DNA of 64,000 nucleotides from Sneathiella chungangensis. Its GTDB lineage: Bacteria > Pseudomonadota > Alphaproteobacteria > Sneathiellales > Sneathiellaceae. The notes under the pieces were generated by a model that saw only the letters and a list, made by a program, of their open reading frames with translations, had not been told where the DNA came from and searched no databases. The stretch spans positions 62,001 to 126,000 of the forward strand of contig NZ_WTVA01000002.1 of the NCBI RefSeq assembly GCF_009882935.1, given 5' to 3'. This document shows, in pieces, positions 17,349-26,688 of the stretch. The number at the start of each line of letters is the position of its first letter. Position 1 is the stretch's first letter. Position numbers and translations under genes: made by a program.

Positions 17349-18560
17349 ATGCTGAAAGACGTCGTAATCTGTGAACCTATAAGAACGCCTGTAGGCCGCT
17401 TTGGCGGGCAATTCAGGGATCTTCATGCCCATGAACTTGGGCGAACCGTTATTGAGGGGCTGCTTGCCCGTTGTGACGGACTGAAAGAGCGGGTGGAGGA
17501 CGTCATTTTCGCGCAATGCTATCCGTCTATGGATGCGCCGGCGCTAGGTCGCATGGTCGGTCTGGATGCAGGCCTTCCCATCGGCATCGGCGGCTATCAG
17601 CTGGATCGCCGCTGCGGCTCCGGTTTGCAGGCTATTATCAATGCAGTCATGCAGGTTGCGACCGGAGGCTCCTCCGTTGTGATCGCAGGCGGCGCGGAGT
17701 CCATGTCGAATGCACCTTTCTACTCGACCGCCGGCCGCTGGGGTATCAAGGGCACGTCGCTGGAGTTCCATGACGCCCTCGCCCGAGGTCGCGTGACGGC
17801 GGGTGGAATCAATTTCCCGGTACCGGGTGGCATGCTGGAGACGGCCGAGAATCTCCGCAGGAGCCATTCAGTTCCGCGCGACGAGCAGGACCGTTTTTCC
17901 GTGGAGTCTCACCGCCGTGCGGTTGCCGCGCAGGCGGCCGGGCGCTTCGATGACGAAATCATTCCCGTTACCGTACGTGGGCGGAAAGGCGATACGGTTT
18001 TTGACAAGGATGAGCATCCGCGCCCCGAAGCCAATGAGGAAAGCCTTGGAAAGCTGAAGCCGATACGCCTGAAGCAGGATCCGGACTCGACCGTTACCGC
18101 CGGCAACGCGAGCGGCCAGAATGACGGCGCGTCGGCCTGTGTCGTGACAACCCGGGCAATTGCAACTGAGCTCGGCCTTAAACCTTACGGCAGCCTCGTG
18201 AGTTGGGCGGTTGCGGGTGTTGGGCCGGAGATCATGGGAATCGGTCCTGTGCCGGCGACCGCGAAGGCGATGGACCGTGCGGGGCTGGCGCTCAAGGATA
18301 TGGATTTGGTCGAGCTCAACGAGGCCTTTGCCGCCCAGGTCCTCGCCTGTACCCGAGACTGGAAGTTCGAAAAATCGGATTTCGAGCGAATGAATGTCAA
18401 CGGCTCCGGGATTTCGCTGGGGCATCCGGTTGGCGCAACGGGCGGACGGATTCTCGCGACCCTGCTCCGGGAAATGGACCGGCGGAACGTCCGTTATGGG
18501 CTCGAGACCATGTGCATCGGCGGTGGTCAGGGCCTCGCGGCGATTTTCGAACGCGCGTAA
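17349..18560 (+). CDS. Acetyl-CoA acetyltransferase (thiolase)
   Basis: This 403-residue thiolase catalyses condensation of acyl-CoA with acetyl-CoA or the reverse thiolytic cleavage. The nucleophilic Cys is at about 89 in YQLDRRCGSGLQAI; the catalytic His at about 359 in GSGISLGHPVGATGGR; the second Cys at about 389 in CIGGGQGLAAIF. All three are intact, and the length is usual for a biosynthetic/degradative thiolase II. It has an Arg-rich DRRCGSG instead of the more common NxxCgSG. It stands alone between the divergent TRAP operon and a strong terminator, so it is probably monocistronic. Confidence 0.93.
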   Translation: MLKDVVICEPIRTPVGRFGGQFRDLHAHELGRTVIEGLLARCDGLKERVEDVIFAQCYPSMDAPALGRMVGLDAGLPIGIGGYQLDRRCGSGLQAIINAVMQVATGGSSVVIAGGAESMSNAPFYSTAGRWGIKGTSLEFHDALARGRVTAGGINFPVPGGMLETAENLRRSHSVPRDEQDRFSVESHRRAVAAQAAGRFDDEIIPVTVRGRKGDTVFDKDEHPRPEANEESLGKLKPIRLKQDPDSTVTAGNASGQNDGASACVVTTRAIATELGLKPYGSLVSWAVAGVGPEIMGIGPVPATAKAMDRAGLALKDMDLVELNEAFAAQVLACTRDWKFEKSDFERMNVNGSGISLGHPVGATGGRILATLLREMDRRNVRYGLETMCIGGGQGLAAIFERA

Positions 18561-18576
18561 AAGCGCGGCGCATCTC

Positions 18577-18605
18577 AAAAGGGGCAGGAATTGCCCCTTT
18601 TTTTT
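18577..18605 (+). terminator. Rho-independent terminator of the thiolase gene
   Basis: AAAAGGGGCA pairs with TGCCCCTTTT around a 5-base loop, followed by a run of eight T beginning at 18598. It starts 16 bases after the thiolase stop codon. Confidence 0.88.
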
Positions 18606-18607
18606 CG

Positions 18608-19498
18608 CTATGTCACGGCTTTGGCCGGTTGCGCTCTTGTTTCACGATAGAAGATGAACAGTCCGGCAAGGACAACGAGTGCTGCTCCGGTCATTTTCAT
18701 CGGTCCCGGAATGTCCCCCCAAACCATGAAGCCGATTAATGCCGACCAGACGAGGGACAGGTATTTGAGCGGGGAAACAACTGCTGCGGCGGCCATCTGC
18801 AGCGACATGACGATGAGCAGATGGGCGAAGGTCACCATAATCCCGCCGAGAATGAACAACCCCCATTGCCCGGGATCCGGCCAATGGGTTCCGAATGGAA
18901 GCGTCACGGCGCCGGCGATCAGGGAAATAATGCTGGTATAAAACATCACAGTCGCGGCGCTGTCATGGGTGCCCAGCCGCCGAGTGATGATATCGCGGGA
19001 TGCGGACCCCAGCGCCGCAAGAAGCGCGAAAATTACCCAGCTGTTGAAGCCATCGGGGCCGGGCTGGATGATCAGAAGGACCCCGGCAAATCCCCCAAGA
19101 ACCGCCATCCAGCGTTGCCAGCCGACTTCCTCGCGCAGCAGGAAAGGCGAAGAGGCGGTAAGCAGGAGCGGCGCGATGAAGACGAGCGCCATGGTCTCGG
19201 CAAGCGGCAACCGCATCAGCGAGACTGTGACAAATACGCTGGCGGTGAGGGCGGCCATCCCGCGCAGGATGACGCCGCTGGGCTGTTTCAGGCGCAGCGT
19301 CTTCATGCCGCCGTTGCGATGGATGAGAATGGCCAGAACCGGGAACATCCAGATTCCGCGATAGAAAAGAATTTCACCGGCGTGAAAGTCCGTCGTGAGC
19401 CATTTCGTGATCCCGTCCTGCGACGTCAGCAAAAGCGTGCCGGCAACCATGCAGAGCATGCCCTTGACGGTGGTTGTTTCAGATTTCGACGGGGACAT
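18608..19498 (-). CDS. DMT superfamily transporter (EamA domain)
   Basis: This 296-residue protein with ten hydrophobic helices contains two EamA repeats, the layout of drug/metabolite transporters such as RhaT/YdcZ- and EamA-type exporters. Visible features include ILFYRGIWMFPVL in the first repeat and the VSPLKYLSLVWSALIGFMVWGDIP segment in the second. It probably exports a small metabolite such as an amino acid. Convergent with the thiolase and divergent from the RpiR gene at 19889, whose control region it shares. Confidence 0.88.
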   Translation of the reverse strand: MSPSKSETTTVKGMLCMVAGTLLLTSQDGITKWLTTDFHAGEILFYRGIWMFPVLAILIHRNGGMKTLRLKQPSGVILRGMAALTASVFVTVSLMRLPLAETMALVFIAPLLLTASSPFLLREEVGWQRWMAVLGGFAGVLLIIQPGPDGFNSWVIFALLAALGSASRDIITRRLGTHDSAATVMFYTSIISLIAGAVTLPFGTHWPDPGQWGLFILGGIMVTFAHLLIVMSLQMAAAAVVSPLKYLSLVWSALIGFMVWGDIPGPMKMTGAALVVLAGLFIFYRETRAQPAKAVT

Positions 19499-19888
19499 TC
19501 TGCGTCAGATCCGTTCTTTCTTGTTGTTTTTGTAATGTAATAGTCGCGACGCGGCGAGGTCAGTATAAACTTAGAGCGGCAGGATCGCTATTGATTGTTG
19601 TCGGGACGCATTCCCGGCATTTTGATCAAAGAATTCTGCGCGTGACCATATCTAATGCCCTTAGGTATCCCCGCATGATGGGCGCTGGTCTGTCTCAGTC
19701 GATCTGGCTGCTCGATAAGGATATAGCGGTTATCCGATAGCTCTTTGCGGGCCATTCCGCACATGGAAATGATTCAATTGAATTATTTTTTATAATACTG
19801 ATTCAATTGTTGCATATTCCGTTACCCATGGATAGTCTGGTCCGGAACAGAATGGCATCTGCCGTCTGTAGATCGGGGCAAACTGTTG
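19499..19888. promoter_or_regulatory. Divergent intergenic region with no gene
   Basis: About 390 bases lie between the EamA gene (minus) and the RpiR gene (plus). Short open frames here look non-coding. The half nearest rpiR is A+T-rich and contains the paired repeats listed at 19770-19809. Confidence 0.45.
19770..19809 (+). promoter_or_regulatory. Two TGATTCAATTG repeats flanking a TATAAT box
   Basis: The 11-base word TGATTCAATTG occurs at 19770-19780 and again at 19799-19809. A perfect TATAAT at 19791-19796 lies between them. The first copy extends into the palindrome ATTCAATTGAAT. This looks like a promoter overlapped by two operator sites, probably bound by the RpiR regulator encoded 80 bases downstream. 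No good -35 element is seen. Confidence 0.5.
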
Positions 19889-20785
19889 ATGGCATCTATG
19901 GCAGAAACGCAGTTGGACATACTTAAGGTCATAGAACAGGAATATGGCCAATTGAGCCCGCAACTGAGGGTGGCGGCGCGTTTCGCGCTCGACCGTCCCG
20001 ACCGTATCGCCTTTCATTCCATGCGGGAAGTGGCGGCGCAGGCGGAAGTGCTGCCGCCGACAATGCTGCGTTTGGCAAAACGGCTGGGGTTCAAGAATTT
20101 CAACGAATTCCGGGACAGATTCCGCCACCGGATCGAAACGCCAGGTGGTTCCTATGCGGCGCGGGCGCGGCGTTTGCAGATGCGTGAGGTATTGCCGACT
20201 GAATCAGGCCTGCTGCAGGAGATATCGGACGTTGACAGGCGCAATATTGAACAAACCTTTGAAACTATTGATGATGCTGCTATTTTGGCGGCTGCCGATA
20301 CTTTCATTCAGGCGGAAACGGTCCATATAATCGGCCTCCGGAAATGCTTCCCGATCGCATTTTATTTTCATTATGCAACCCGCATTTTCTTTCCCAATTC
20401 GCGACTGATTCAGGGGCAGGCGGGACTGTATAATGAAGAAATTTCCCGTTTTTCAAAGGATGACGCTGTCCTCGCCATTGCTTTTGACCCCTATACCAAT
20501 GAGACAGTAAAGGCGACGCGGGTTGCGGCCGCTGCCGGCGCCAGGGTGGTTTCGATTACCGATAGTGTTGTCTCGCCGCTGGCGAAGGGCGCTCATCAAT
20601 TTTTTCTCGCCGCCAACAGAAGCCCCTCCTTTTATCGATCGCTGGTGGGCGCGATGGCCATCGTTCAGGCGCTGGTCGCGGCCATTGTCAGCCGGCTTGG
20701 GGAAGACGCAATTGCAAAACTTCAGGCGTCTGAAGCGGACCTACGCGGCAACAATACCTACTGGATAAATGGAGACCTTCCTTGA
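19889..20785 (+). CDS. MurR/RpiR family transcriptional regulator
   Basis: This 298-residue regulator has the N-terminal RpiR helix-turn-helix (about residues 10-85; REVAAQAEVLPPTMLRLAKRLGFKNFNEFRD) and a SIS effector domain (about 125-270; VHIIGLRKCFPIAFYFHYATR). The ATG at 19889 is preferred over the TTG one codon before it because GGGG lies about ten bases upstream. Its stop overlaps the start of the aminotransferase (TTGA), so the two are co-transcribed, and it probably controls this operon plus the TAXI transporter. It is not a close copy of the RpiR protein at 4754. Confidence 0.9.
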   Translation: MASMAETQLDILKVIEQEYGQLSPQLRVAARFALDRPDRIAFHSMREVAAQAEVLPPTMLRLAKRLGFKNFNEFRDRFRHRIETPGGSYAARARRLQMREVLPTESGLLQEISDVDRRNIEQTFETIDDAAILAAADTFIQAETVHIIGLRKCFPIAFYFHYATRIFFPNSRLIQGQAGLYNEEISRFSKDDAVLAIAFDPYTNETVKATRVAAAAGARVVSITDSVVSPLAKGAHQFFLAANRSPSFYRSLVGAMAIVQALVAAIVSRLGEDAIAKLQASEADLRGNNTYWINGDLP

Positions 20786-22119
20786 CACATGTGTTTCATC
20801 GAAATCCGCGGGCAGAGCAACCCGTCGTCGCGAGAGGAGACGGGCCGTACATTTATGATAAGGCGGGTAAGCAGTATCTCGATGCCAGCGGCGGCGCGGC
20901 AGTTTCCTGTCTTGGGCACAGCAATAAATTTGTCGCCGATGCCATGAAGGAACAGATTGACAAGATCTCCTTCGCGCATAGCGGCTTTTTCACTAACCAG
21001 CCGATGGAGGATCTGGCCGATTTCCTTGTGGCGCGGGCGCCGGGGAATCTCGACCATGTCTATTTCGTTTCCGGCGGATCTGAAGCCGTTGAGGCGGCGT
21101 TGAAGCTGGCCCGGCAGTATTTCCTGGAGAAGGGGGAGAACAGTCGGACACGCTTTATCTCGCGGCGGCAGAGCTATCACGGAAATACGATCGGGGCGCT
21201 GGCCGCGGGCGGGAACCAATGGCGGCGCGAGCCATATGCGCCCCTGCTGATGCCGGTACCGCTGATTTCGCCTTGTTATGAATACCGGGAGAAGCGAAAT
21301 GACGAAACCTCAGGGGAATTTGGTCAGCGTGTTGCAGGTGAATTGGAAACGGCGCTGATAGACGCGGGGCCGGAGAATGTCTGTGCGTTCATTTGCGAGC
21401 CCGTCGTCGGCGCGACAATGGGGGCGGTGCCTGCGGTCGAGGGTTATTTCAAACGCATCAGGGAAATATGCGATCAATATGGCATCCTGTTTATTGCCGA
21501 TGAAGTGATGTGCGGCATGGGCCGGACGGGCAGCCTTTTTGCCGTTGAGCAGGAGGGGGTAGCTCCCGATATTCTCGTGACGGCGAAGGGACTTGGCGCG
21601 GGCTATCAGGCGATCGGGGCGATGCTGGTATCAAACGAAATTTTACGCACCATCGTAGATGGTTCAGGATTTTTCCAGCATGGTCATACCTATATGGGCC
21701 ATCCGGTGAGTTGCGCGGCGGCCCTGGCGGTACAGAATTACATCGAGGACAATGACCTGCTTTCCAATGTCCGCCGTCGCGGAGAGCAGCTGCATGATGC
21801 CCTGACGGCCCGGCTCGGCAATAATCCGTTTGTCGGAGATATTCGGGGGCGGGGACTGTTCCGCGGAATTGAACTGGTCGCCGATCGCATGACCAGGGAA
21901 CCGCTTGATCCGTCCTTGAAGATTCACGCCAAAATCAAGAGCGCGGCAATGGAGGCCGGGCTGATGTGCTATCCCATGGGAGGCACCATTGACGGGCGGC
22001 GGGGTGATCATATTTTGCTGGCGCCGCCGTTCATAATTGACGAGACGCATATTGCGGAAATCGTCGAAAAACTCGGGTCGACGGTTGAAAATGTATTGGC
22101 TAAGGCAATCCAGAACTGA
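20782..22119 (+). CDS. Class III PLP-dependent aminotransferase
   Basis: This 445-residue enzyme belongs to the class III (ornithine/4-aminobutyrate/omega-amino acid) aminotransferases. Seen are the FVSGGSEAVEAALKLARQYF phosphate-binding segment (about 95-115), SYHGNTIGAL, the Asp in LFIADEVMCGMGRTG (about 240) that contacts the PLP ring nitrogen, and the Schiff-base Lys at about 269 in VTAKGLGAGYQ. The start is a TTG overlapping the rpiR stop; a GTG nine bases later is possible. The exact amino donor is unknown; linkage to TAXI-TRAP uptake suggests that the imported solute is an amine or amino acid. Confidence 0.9.
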   Translation: MTHVFHRNPRAEQPVVARGDGPYIYDKAGKQYLDASGGAAVSCLGHSNKFVADAMKEQIDKISFAHSGFFTNQPMEDLADFLVARAPGNLDHVYFVSGGSEAVEAALKLARQYFLEKGENSRTRFISRRQSYHGNTIGALAAGGNQWRREPYAPLLMPVPLISPCYEYREKRNDETSGEFGQRVAGELETALIDAGPENVCAFICEPVVGATMGAVPAVEGYFKRIREICDQYGILFIADEVMCGMGRTGSLFAVEQEGVAPDILVTAKGLGAGYQAIGAMLVSNEILRTIVDGSGFFQHGHTYMGHPVSCAAALAVQNYIEDNDLLSNVRRRGEQLHDALTARLGNNPFVGDIRGRGLFRGIELVADRMTREPLDPSLKIHAKIKSAAMEAGLMCYPMGGTIDGRRGDHILLAPPFIIDETHIAEIVEKLGSTVENVLAKAIQN

Positions 22120-22333
22120 GAGACAATTATGTCGGTTCCGGAAAGGAATTGGAAAAAGAGGGTTTTAAAAATTGTAGAAGGGCATTAGCCTGACTGAGAG
22201 ATTTCCTTTTGGTGCTTTCGTTAAGGGGTTGAAAGGAATAGCTGATTTCGGGGGATAACTCGGAATTGGCACAATCCGTTGCTAGGGGAGAAACATAAGC
22301 TAGCAACATATTCGACAGGTGAAGGAGAAACAA

Positions 22334-23308
22334 ATGAGAAAGTTTTTTGCCGTTACAGCTGCGGCGGTCACTGCCTTGGGCGGGATCAGCCTCATGAGTG
22401 CACCGGCAAGTGCGGAAACATTTATTACCATCGGCACTGGCGGACAAACGGGCGTCTACTATCAGGTGGGCGGTGCAATTTGCAAATTGGTCAATCGGGG
22501 AACGAAGGATCATGACATCAAATGCACCCATACCACAGGCGGCTCTGTAAAAAACATCAATGGTATCCGCGCCGGCGATCTGGACATGGGCGTTGCCCAG
22601 TCTGACTGGCAGTATCATGCTTATAACGGGACGGCACCGAAGCAGTTCCCGGATGGCAAGTTCGAGGAACTGCGTGCGGTATTCTCCGTGCATCCGGAAC
22701 CATTTACCGTGCTGGCACGCAAGGACTCAGGAATCAAGACCTTTGAAGACCTGAAAGGCAAGCGCGTAAATGTCGGAAATCCGGGTTCCGGACAACGGGG
22801 CACGATGGAAGTCGTTATGGAGAAAATGGGTTGGACAATGGACGATTTCGCCCTGGCGTCCGAGCTTAAATCCTCCGAACAGGCTGCCGCCCTTTGCGAT
22901 AACAAGGTGGACGCAATTGTCTTCACCGTTGGACATCCGAACGGATCGATCAAGGAAGCAACGACGTCCTGTGACGCAGTTCTCGTGAACGTTAATAACG
23001 ACGTGATCAAGAAGCTTGTCGAAGACAATGCCTTCTACGCAATGGCGACGATCCCGGGCGGAATGTACAACGGGACGGATGAAGATGTTGAAACATTCGG
23101 CGTTGGCGCGACATTTGTGTCCTCAACCCGGACCGATCCGGAAGTTGTGTATCAGATCGTGAAAGCGGTTTTCGATGACATCGAACGGTTCAAGAAAATG
23201 CATCCCGCGTTCGCGAATCTGGATACGAAACGGATGATTACGAACAACCTTTCTGCACCGCTGCATGAAGGGGCAGCGCGTTACTACAAAGAGAAAGGCA
23301 TGATGTAA
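22334..23308 (+). CDS. TAXI family TRAP transporter solute-binding protein
   Basis: This 324-residue periplasmic receptor belongs to the TAXI (TRAP-associated extracytoplasmic immunogenic) family. A Sec signal peptide (MRKFFAVTAAAVTALGG, cleavage after PASA) is followed by the family opening FITIGTGGQTGVYYQVGGAIC and, near residue 140, FEDLKGKRVNVGNPGSGQRGTMEV. The ATG at 22334 has an AAGGAG site eight bases upstream. Two in-family receptors are known to bind glutamate/glutamine-like or 2-oxo acids; the ligand here is unknown. A strong hairpin separates it from the permease gene. Confidence 0.92.
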   Translation: MRKFFAVTAAAVTALGGISLMSAPASAETFITIGTGGQTGVYYQVGGAICKLVNRGTKDHDIKCTHTTGGSVKNINGIRAGDLDMGVAQSDWQYHAYNGTAPKQFPDGKFEELRAVFSVHPEPFTVLARKDSGIKTFEDLKGKRVNVGNPGSGQRGTMEVVMEKMGWTMDDFALASELKSSEQAAALCDNKVDAIVFTVGHPNGSIKEATTSCDAVLVNVNNDVIKKLVEDNAFYAMATIPGGMYNGTDEDVETFGVGATFVSSTRTDPEVVYQIVKAVFDDIERFKKMHPAFANLDTKRMITNNLSAPLHEGAARYYKEKGMM

Positions 23309-23315
23309 TGCTCGT

Positions 23316-23348
23316 TAAGCAGGCGGGATTTGCGTGCCCGCCTGCTTA
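23316..23348 (+). terminator. Stem-loop between TAXI receptor and fused permease genes
   Basis: TAAGCAGGCGGG pairs perfectly with CCCGCCTGCTTA (12 bp, 9-base loop), beginning seven bases after the receptor stop. No long U-tract follows. It is best read as an intra-operon attenuator or 3'-end stabiliser giving more receptor than permease. Confidence 0.6.
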
Positions 23349-23420
23349 TATTCTAAGATGCTGCAATGTTCGTGTACGATCCGGGCGCGGATCGCATAGT
23401 AGAAGAGGGGGAGACTTTCT

Positions 23421-26243
23421 ATGAGCAGCCGCGAAGAAAACAAACCACTCAGCGCCGAAGAGCTTGAGGATCTCGTTGCCTCGACAGATGTCGGTGGGCG
23501 TAATCCGTCGAACAGGAATATTGCCTTGTTCATCGCCGCGCTGGCCCTTATCTGGTCGTTGTGGCAAGTCTGGATCGCTTCACCCATCCCCTACCTCGTC
23601 GGATGGGGCGTATTCTCGGGCAAGGAAGCCCGACCAATTCATCTGGCCTTTTCCCTTATCCTCGCATTTCTGGCCTACCCGGCGTTCAAAAAATCACCGC
23701 GGGACCACGTGCCGGCCATGGATTGGGTGCTCGGTATCCTTGGCGTTGCAACGACCATGTATCTGGTCGTTTTTGACAGTTCCATCGCGGATAGCCTCAT
23801 GGGGTCGCGCCTATCCGACCGTCCGGGTAATCCGAATACCTTGGATATCGTGGTTGCCTGTGTCGGTGTGGTCGTCTTGCTGGAAGCGACGCGGCGCGCG
23901 CTCGGCCCGCCCTTGATGATCGTTGCCATGGTCTTCCTTGGCTACACCTTCCTTGGCCCCTATGCCCCCGGCATCCTCGCCTGGAAAGGAGCGAGTTTCG
24001 GTGCGGTTGCGGATCACCAGTGGCTCTCTTCCGAAGGGGTCTTCGGTATTGCCCTTGGTGTTTCTACCGGGCTCGTGTTTCTCTTCGTTTTGTTTGGCGC
24101 CTTGCTCGATAAGGCCGGCGCCGGCAATTATTTCATCAAGGTCGCCTTTTCTCTGATGGGGCATATGCGTGGCGGCCCGGCAAAGGCGGCGGTCGTTGCC
24201 TCCGGCATGACAGGGCTGATTTCCGGCTCTTCCATTGCCAATGTTGTCACCACCGGCACTTTCACAATTCCAATGATGAAACGAGTCGGGTTCAATTCCG
24301 AAAAGGCAGGCGCTGTTGAAGTCGCCTCCTCCGTCAATGGTCAGATCATGCCGCCGGTTATGGGCGCGGCTGCCTTCCTGATGGTTGAATATGTCGATAT
24401 CAGCTATTTCGAGGTGGTAAAGCATGCCTTTGTGCCCGCCATTATTTCCTACATTGCCCTTGTTTACATCGTCCATCTGGAAGCGATGAAACTGGATATG
24501 CAGGGGCTACCGCGGGCCGGCGAGGTCAAGCCGGTAAAGCTTGCGTTATTGTCATTTGGTATCACGCTTGCGACCATACTTATTCTTGGCGGCGCCCTGT
24601 ATTATCTATCCGAATTGTTCGGCCTCCTCGACAGTTCTATGAATCGGCTGATTGTCATACTTGTCCTGATATTACTTCAGGTCGGCATTTTGAAAGGTGC
24701 GGTCGAGAAGGCGGAAGAGGGCACGAAGGCGAAAATACTCTCGAAGGGGGCGCTGGTCCTTTGCAACGCGGTTATCGTCGGCTTTGCCGTATTCTTCGCC
24801 GTTGATCTGATCCGCCAGTTGGCAGGGCCGGTCTTGACGCCCTGGATCGCCGGGGCCGCAATTCTCGCCGTTTACATCTATCTGATTTCCATTTGCGCCA
24901 AATATCCGGATCTGGTGATCGATGATCCGAATTCTCCGATCACTGCCCTTCCCGAACCCGGCCCGACCGTTATGGCGGGGCTGCATTTCATTCTTCCGGT
25001 GGGAGTTCTCATCTGGTGCCTGATGATTGAGCGCCTGTCGCCCGAACTATCTGCTTTCTGGGCGGTGGCATTGATGATCTTCATTCTTCTCACGCAACGC
25101 CCCCTCTTTGCCCTGTTCAGGAAGAACGCTGGATCAGGATTTTTTAAACAGGGATTTGATGAGCTTATCGATGGCCTGATTTCCGGCGCCCGCAATATGA
25201 TTGGTATCGGCATCGCGACCGCCGCCGCCGGGATCATTGTCGGTACGGTATCGCAAACCGGGGTCGGTCTTGTCCTGGCGGAATTGGTTGAGTTTCTGTC
25301 GCAAGGCCAGATACTGCTGATCCTGATTTTCACCGCCATCCTGAGTCTGATCCTTGGCATGGGCTTGCCGACAACCGCCAATTATATTGTTGTCTCGTCT
25401 CTATTAGCGCCGGTCATTGTCAGCCTTGGGCAACAGAATGGCTTGATCGTTCCGTTGATCGCGGTCCATCTGTTTGTGTTCTATTTCGGCATCATGGCGG
25501 ATGTGACGCCGCCGGTTGGCCTCGCATCATTCGCCGCCGCGGCGGTCTCCGGCGGGGACCCGATCCGCACCGGTTTTGTTGCCTTCTTCTATTCACTTAG
25601 AACCGCAATTCTGCCTTTCCTGTTTATCTTCAACACCGACCTGCTCCTGATTGATGTGACGCCGCTTCAGGGCGTGATCGTCTTCATAATATCAACGGTG
25701 GCGATATTGCTGTTTACTGCGGGAACGCAGGGATATTTCATGGCGAAATCGAGGATTTGGGAGTCGATTTTGCTCATCCTGATCGCCTTTACCCTATTCC
25801 GGCCCGGTTTCTGGATGGATATAATCTCTCCGCCCTATGAAAAAGTTGATCCGGCGGGAATCGTTGACGCCGTGCAAAATGCGTCCCCAGAATCGGAACT
25901 GCGTCTTATTGTGCAAGGGATGGACGACGTCGGCGATGACATCGTCTTTACGGCAGTATTTCCTGTCGGTGATCAGGCAACAGGCGAGGAAAGGCTGGAA
26001 GCCTATGGTCTTGAGCTATTGATCGAGAACAACAAGGTCCTTATCGATAATGCCGCTTTTGACAGTCCCGCTCAGGCCGCCGGCCTTGATTTCGACCAGC
26101 AGATTATATCGGTTCTTGTTCCCGTCAGTCAGCCGGCAAAGGAATTGTTATATATACCGGCCATTCTGCTGGTCATCGGCATTTATATGTTGCAGCGCCG
26201 CCGTCGGCAGCCGCCTGTCGCATCATCGCCGACAGCCGGGTAA
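23421..26243 (+). CDS. Fused TRAP transporter permease (DctQ-DctM, TAXI type)
   Basis: This 940-residue membrane protein joins the small and large TRAP subunits, as is usual for TAXI systems. An N-terminal four-helix DctQ-like part (about residues 30-160) is followed by a DctM-like part with SGMTGLISGSSIANVVTTGTF (about 255), SSVNGQIMPPVMGAAAFLM (about 295), LGMGLPTTANYIVVSSLLAP (about 645) and DVTPPVGLASFAAAAVSG (about 695). The C-terminal region (about 800-920) is a soluble domain of the DUF3394 type followed by a last helix and a basic tail. It is at the long end for such fusions. Confidence 0.92.
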   Translation: MSSREENKPLSAEELEDLVASTDVGGRNPSNRNIALFIAALALIWSLWQVWIASPIPYLVGWGVFSGKEARPIHLAFSLILAFLAYPAFKKSPRDHVPAMDWVLGILGVATTMYLVVFDSSIADSLMGSRLSDRPGNPNTLDIVVACVGVVVLLEATRRALGPPLMIVAMVFLGYTFLGPYAPGILAWKGASFGAVADHQWLSSEGVFGIALGVSTGLVFLFVLFGALLDKAGAGNYFIKVAFSLMGHMRGGPAKAAVVASGMTGLISGSSIANVVTTGTFTIPMMKRVGFNSEKAGAVEVASSVNGQIMPPVMGAAAFLMVEYVDISYFEVVKHAFVPAIISYIALVYIVHLEAMKLDMQGLPRAGEVKPVKLALLSFGITLATILILGGALYYLSELFGLLDSSMNRLIVILVLILLQVGILKGAVEKAEEGTKAKILSKGALVLCNAVIVGFAVFFAVDLIRQLAGPVLTPWIAGAAILAVYIYLISICAKYPDLVIDDPNSPITALPEPGPTVMAGLHFILPVGVLIWCLMIERLSPELSAFWAVALMIFILLTQRPLFALFRKNAGSGFFKQGFDELIDGLISGARNMIGIGIATAAAGIIVGTVSQTGVGLVLAELVEFLSQGQILLILIFTAILSLILGMGLPTTANYIVVSSLLAPVIVSLGQQNGLIVPLIAVHLFVFYFGIMADVTPPVGLASFAAAAVSGGDPIRTGFVAFFYSLRTAILPFLFIFNTDLLLIDVTPLQGVIVFIISTVAILLFTAGTQGYFMAKSRIWESILLILIAFTLFRPGFWMDIISPPYEKVDPAGIVDAVQNASPESELRLIVQGMDDVGDDIVFTAVFPVGDQATGEERLEAYGLELLIENNKVLIDNAAFDSPAQAAGLDFDQQIISVLVPVSQPAKELLYIPAILLVIGIYMLQRRRRQPPVASSPTAG

Positions 26244-26259
26244 TTGAGGAGAGAATAGA

Positions 26260-26688
26260 ATGTTCAAGGATATCTTGCTTGCAGTGGATGTCGAGGACGC
26301 GGGGTCATGGAAAAAGCCTGTTGAGGTCGCCACGGAATATGCAAGGGCGTTCAATTCCAATCTGCATATTATGACCGTCGTTCCGGATTTCGGCATGAGT
26401 ATCGTCAGTTCCTATTTTCCGGCGGACTATGAGAAAAAGATGGTGGAAAAAACGACGGAGATGCTCCACAAGTTTGTTAAAGAGCATGTATCGGATGATA
26501 TTCACGTCCAGCATATCGTCGGGCTGGGATCGATTTACGAAGAAATCCTTCGCGTCAGTGAGGAGATTAGCTCCGACCTGATTATCATGGGCACGCATCG
26601 CCCGAAGATGCAGGATTATCTTCTGGGTCCCAACGCGGCGCGGGTGACCCGACATGCGGCCTGTTCCGTGATGGTCGTGCGGGATTGA
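26260..26688 (+). CDS. Universal stress protein (UspA family, TeaD-like)
   Basis: This 142-residue cytoplasmic protein starts FKDILLAVDVED and ends with GTHRPKMQDYLLGPNAARVTRHA then CSVMVVRD, the UspA fold. The ATP-binding motif G-X2-G-X9-G-S/T is altered: Arg replaces the second Gly and Pro follows the last. Similar sequences occur among stress proteins encoded next to TRAP transporters, such as TeaD of Halomonas, which controls ectoine transporter activity. It lies 16 bases after the permease gene and probably modulates that transporter. Confidence 0.88.
   Translation: MFKDILLAVDVEDAGSWKKPVEVATEYARAFNSNLHIMTVVPDFGMSIVSSYFPADYEKKMVEKTTEMLHKFVKEHVSDDIHVQHIVGLGSIYEEILRVSEEISSDLIIMGTHRPKMQDYLLGPNAARVTRHAACSVMVVRD

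Noticed and set aside
18821-19540. 239-residue plus-strand frame opposite the EamA gene
   Set aside because: Low-complexity charged product antisense to a clear ten-helix transporter. Shadow frame.
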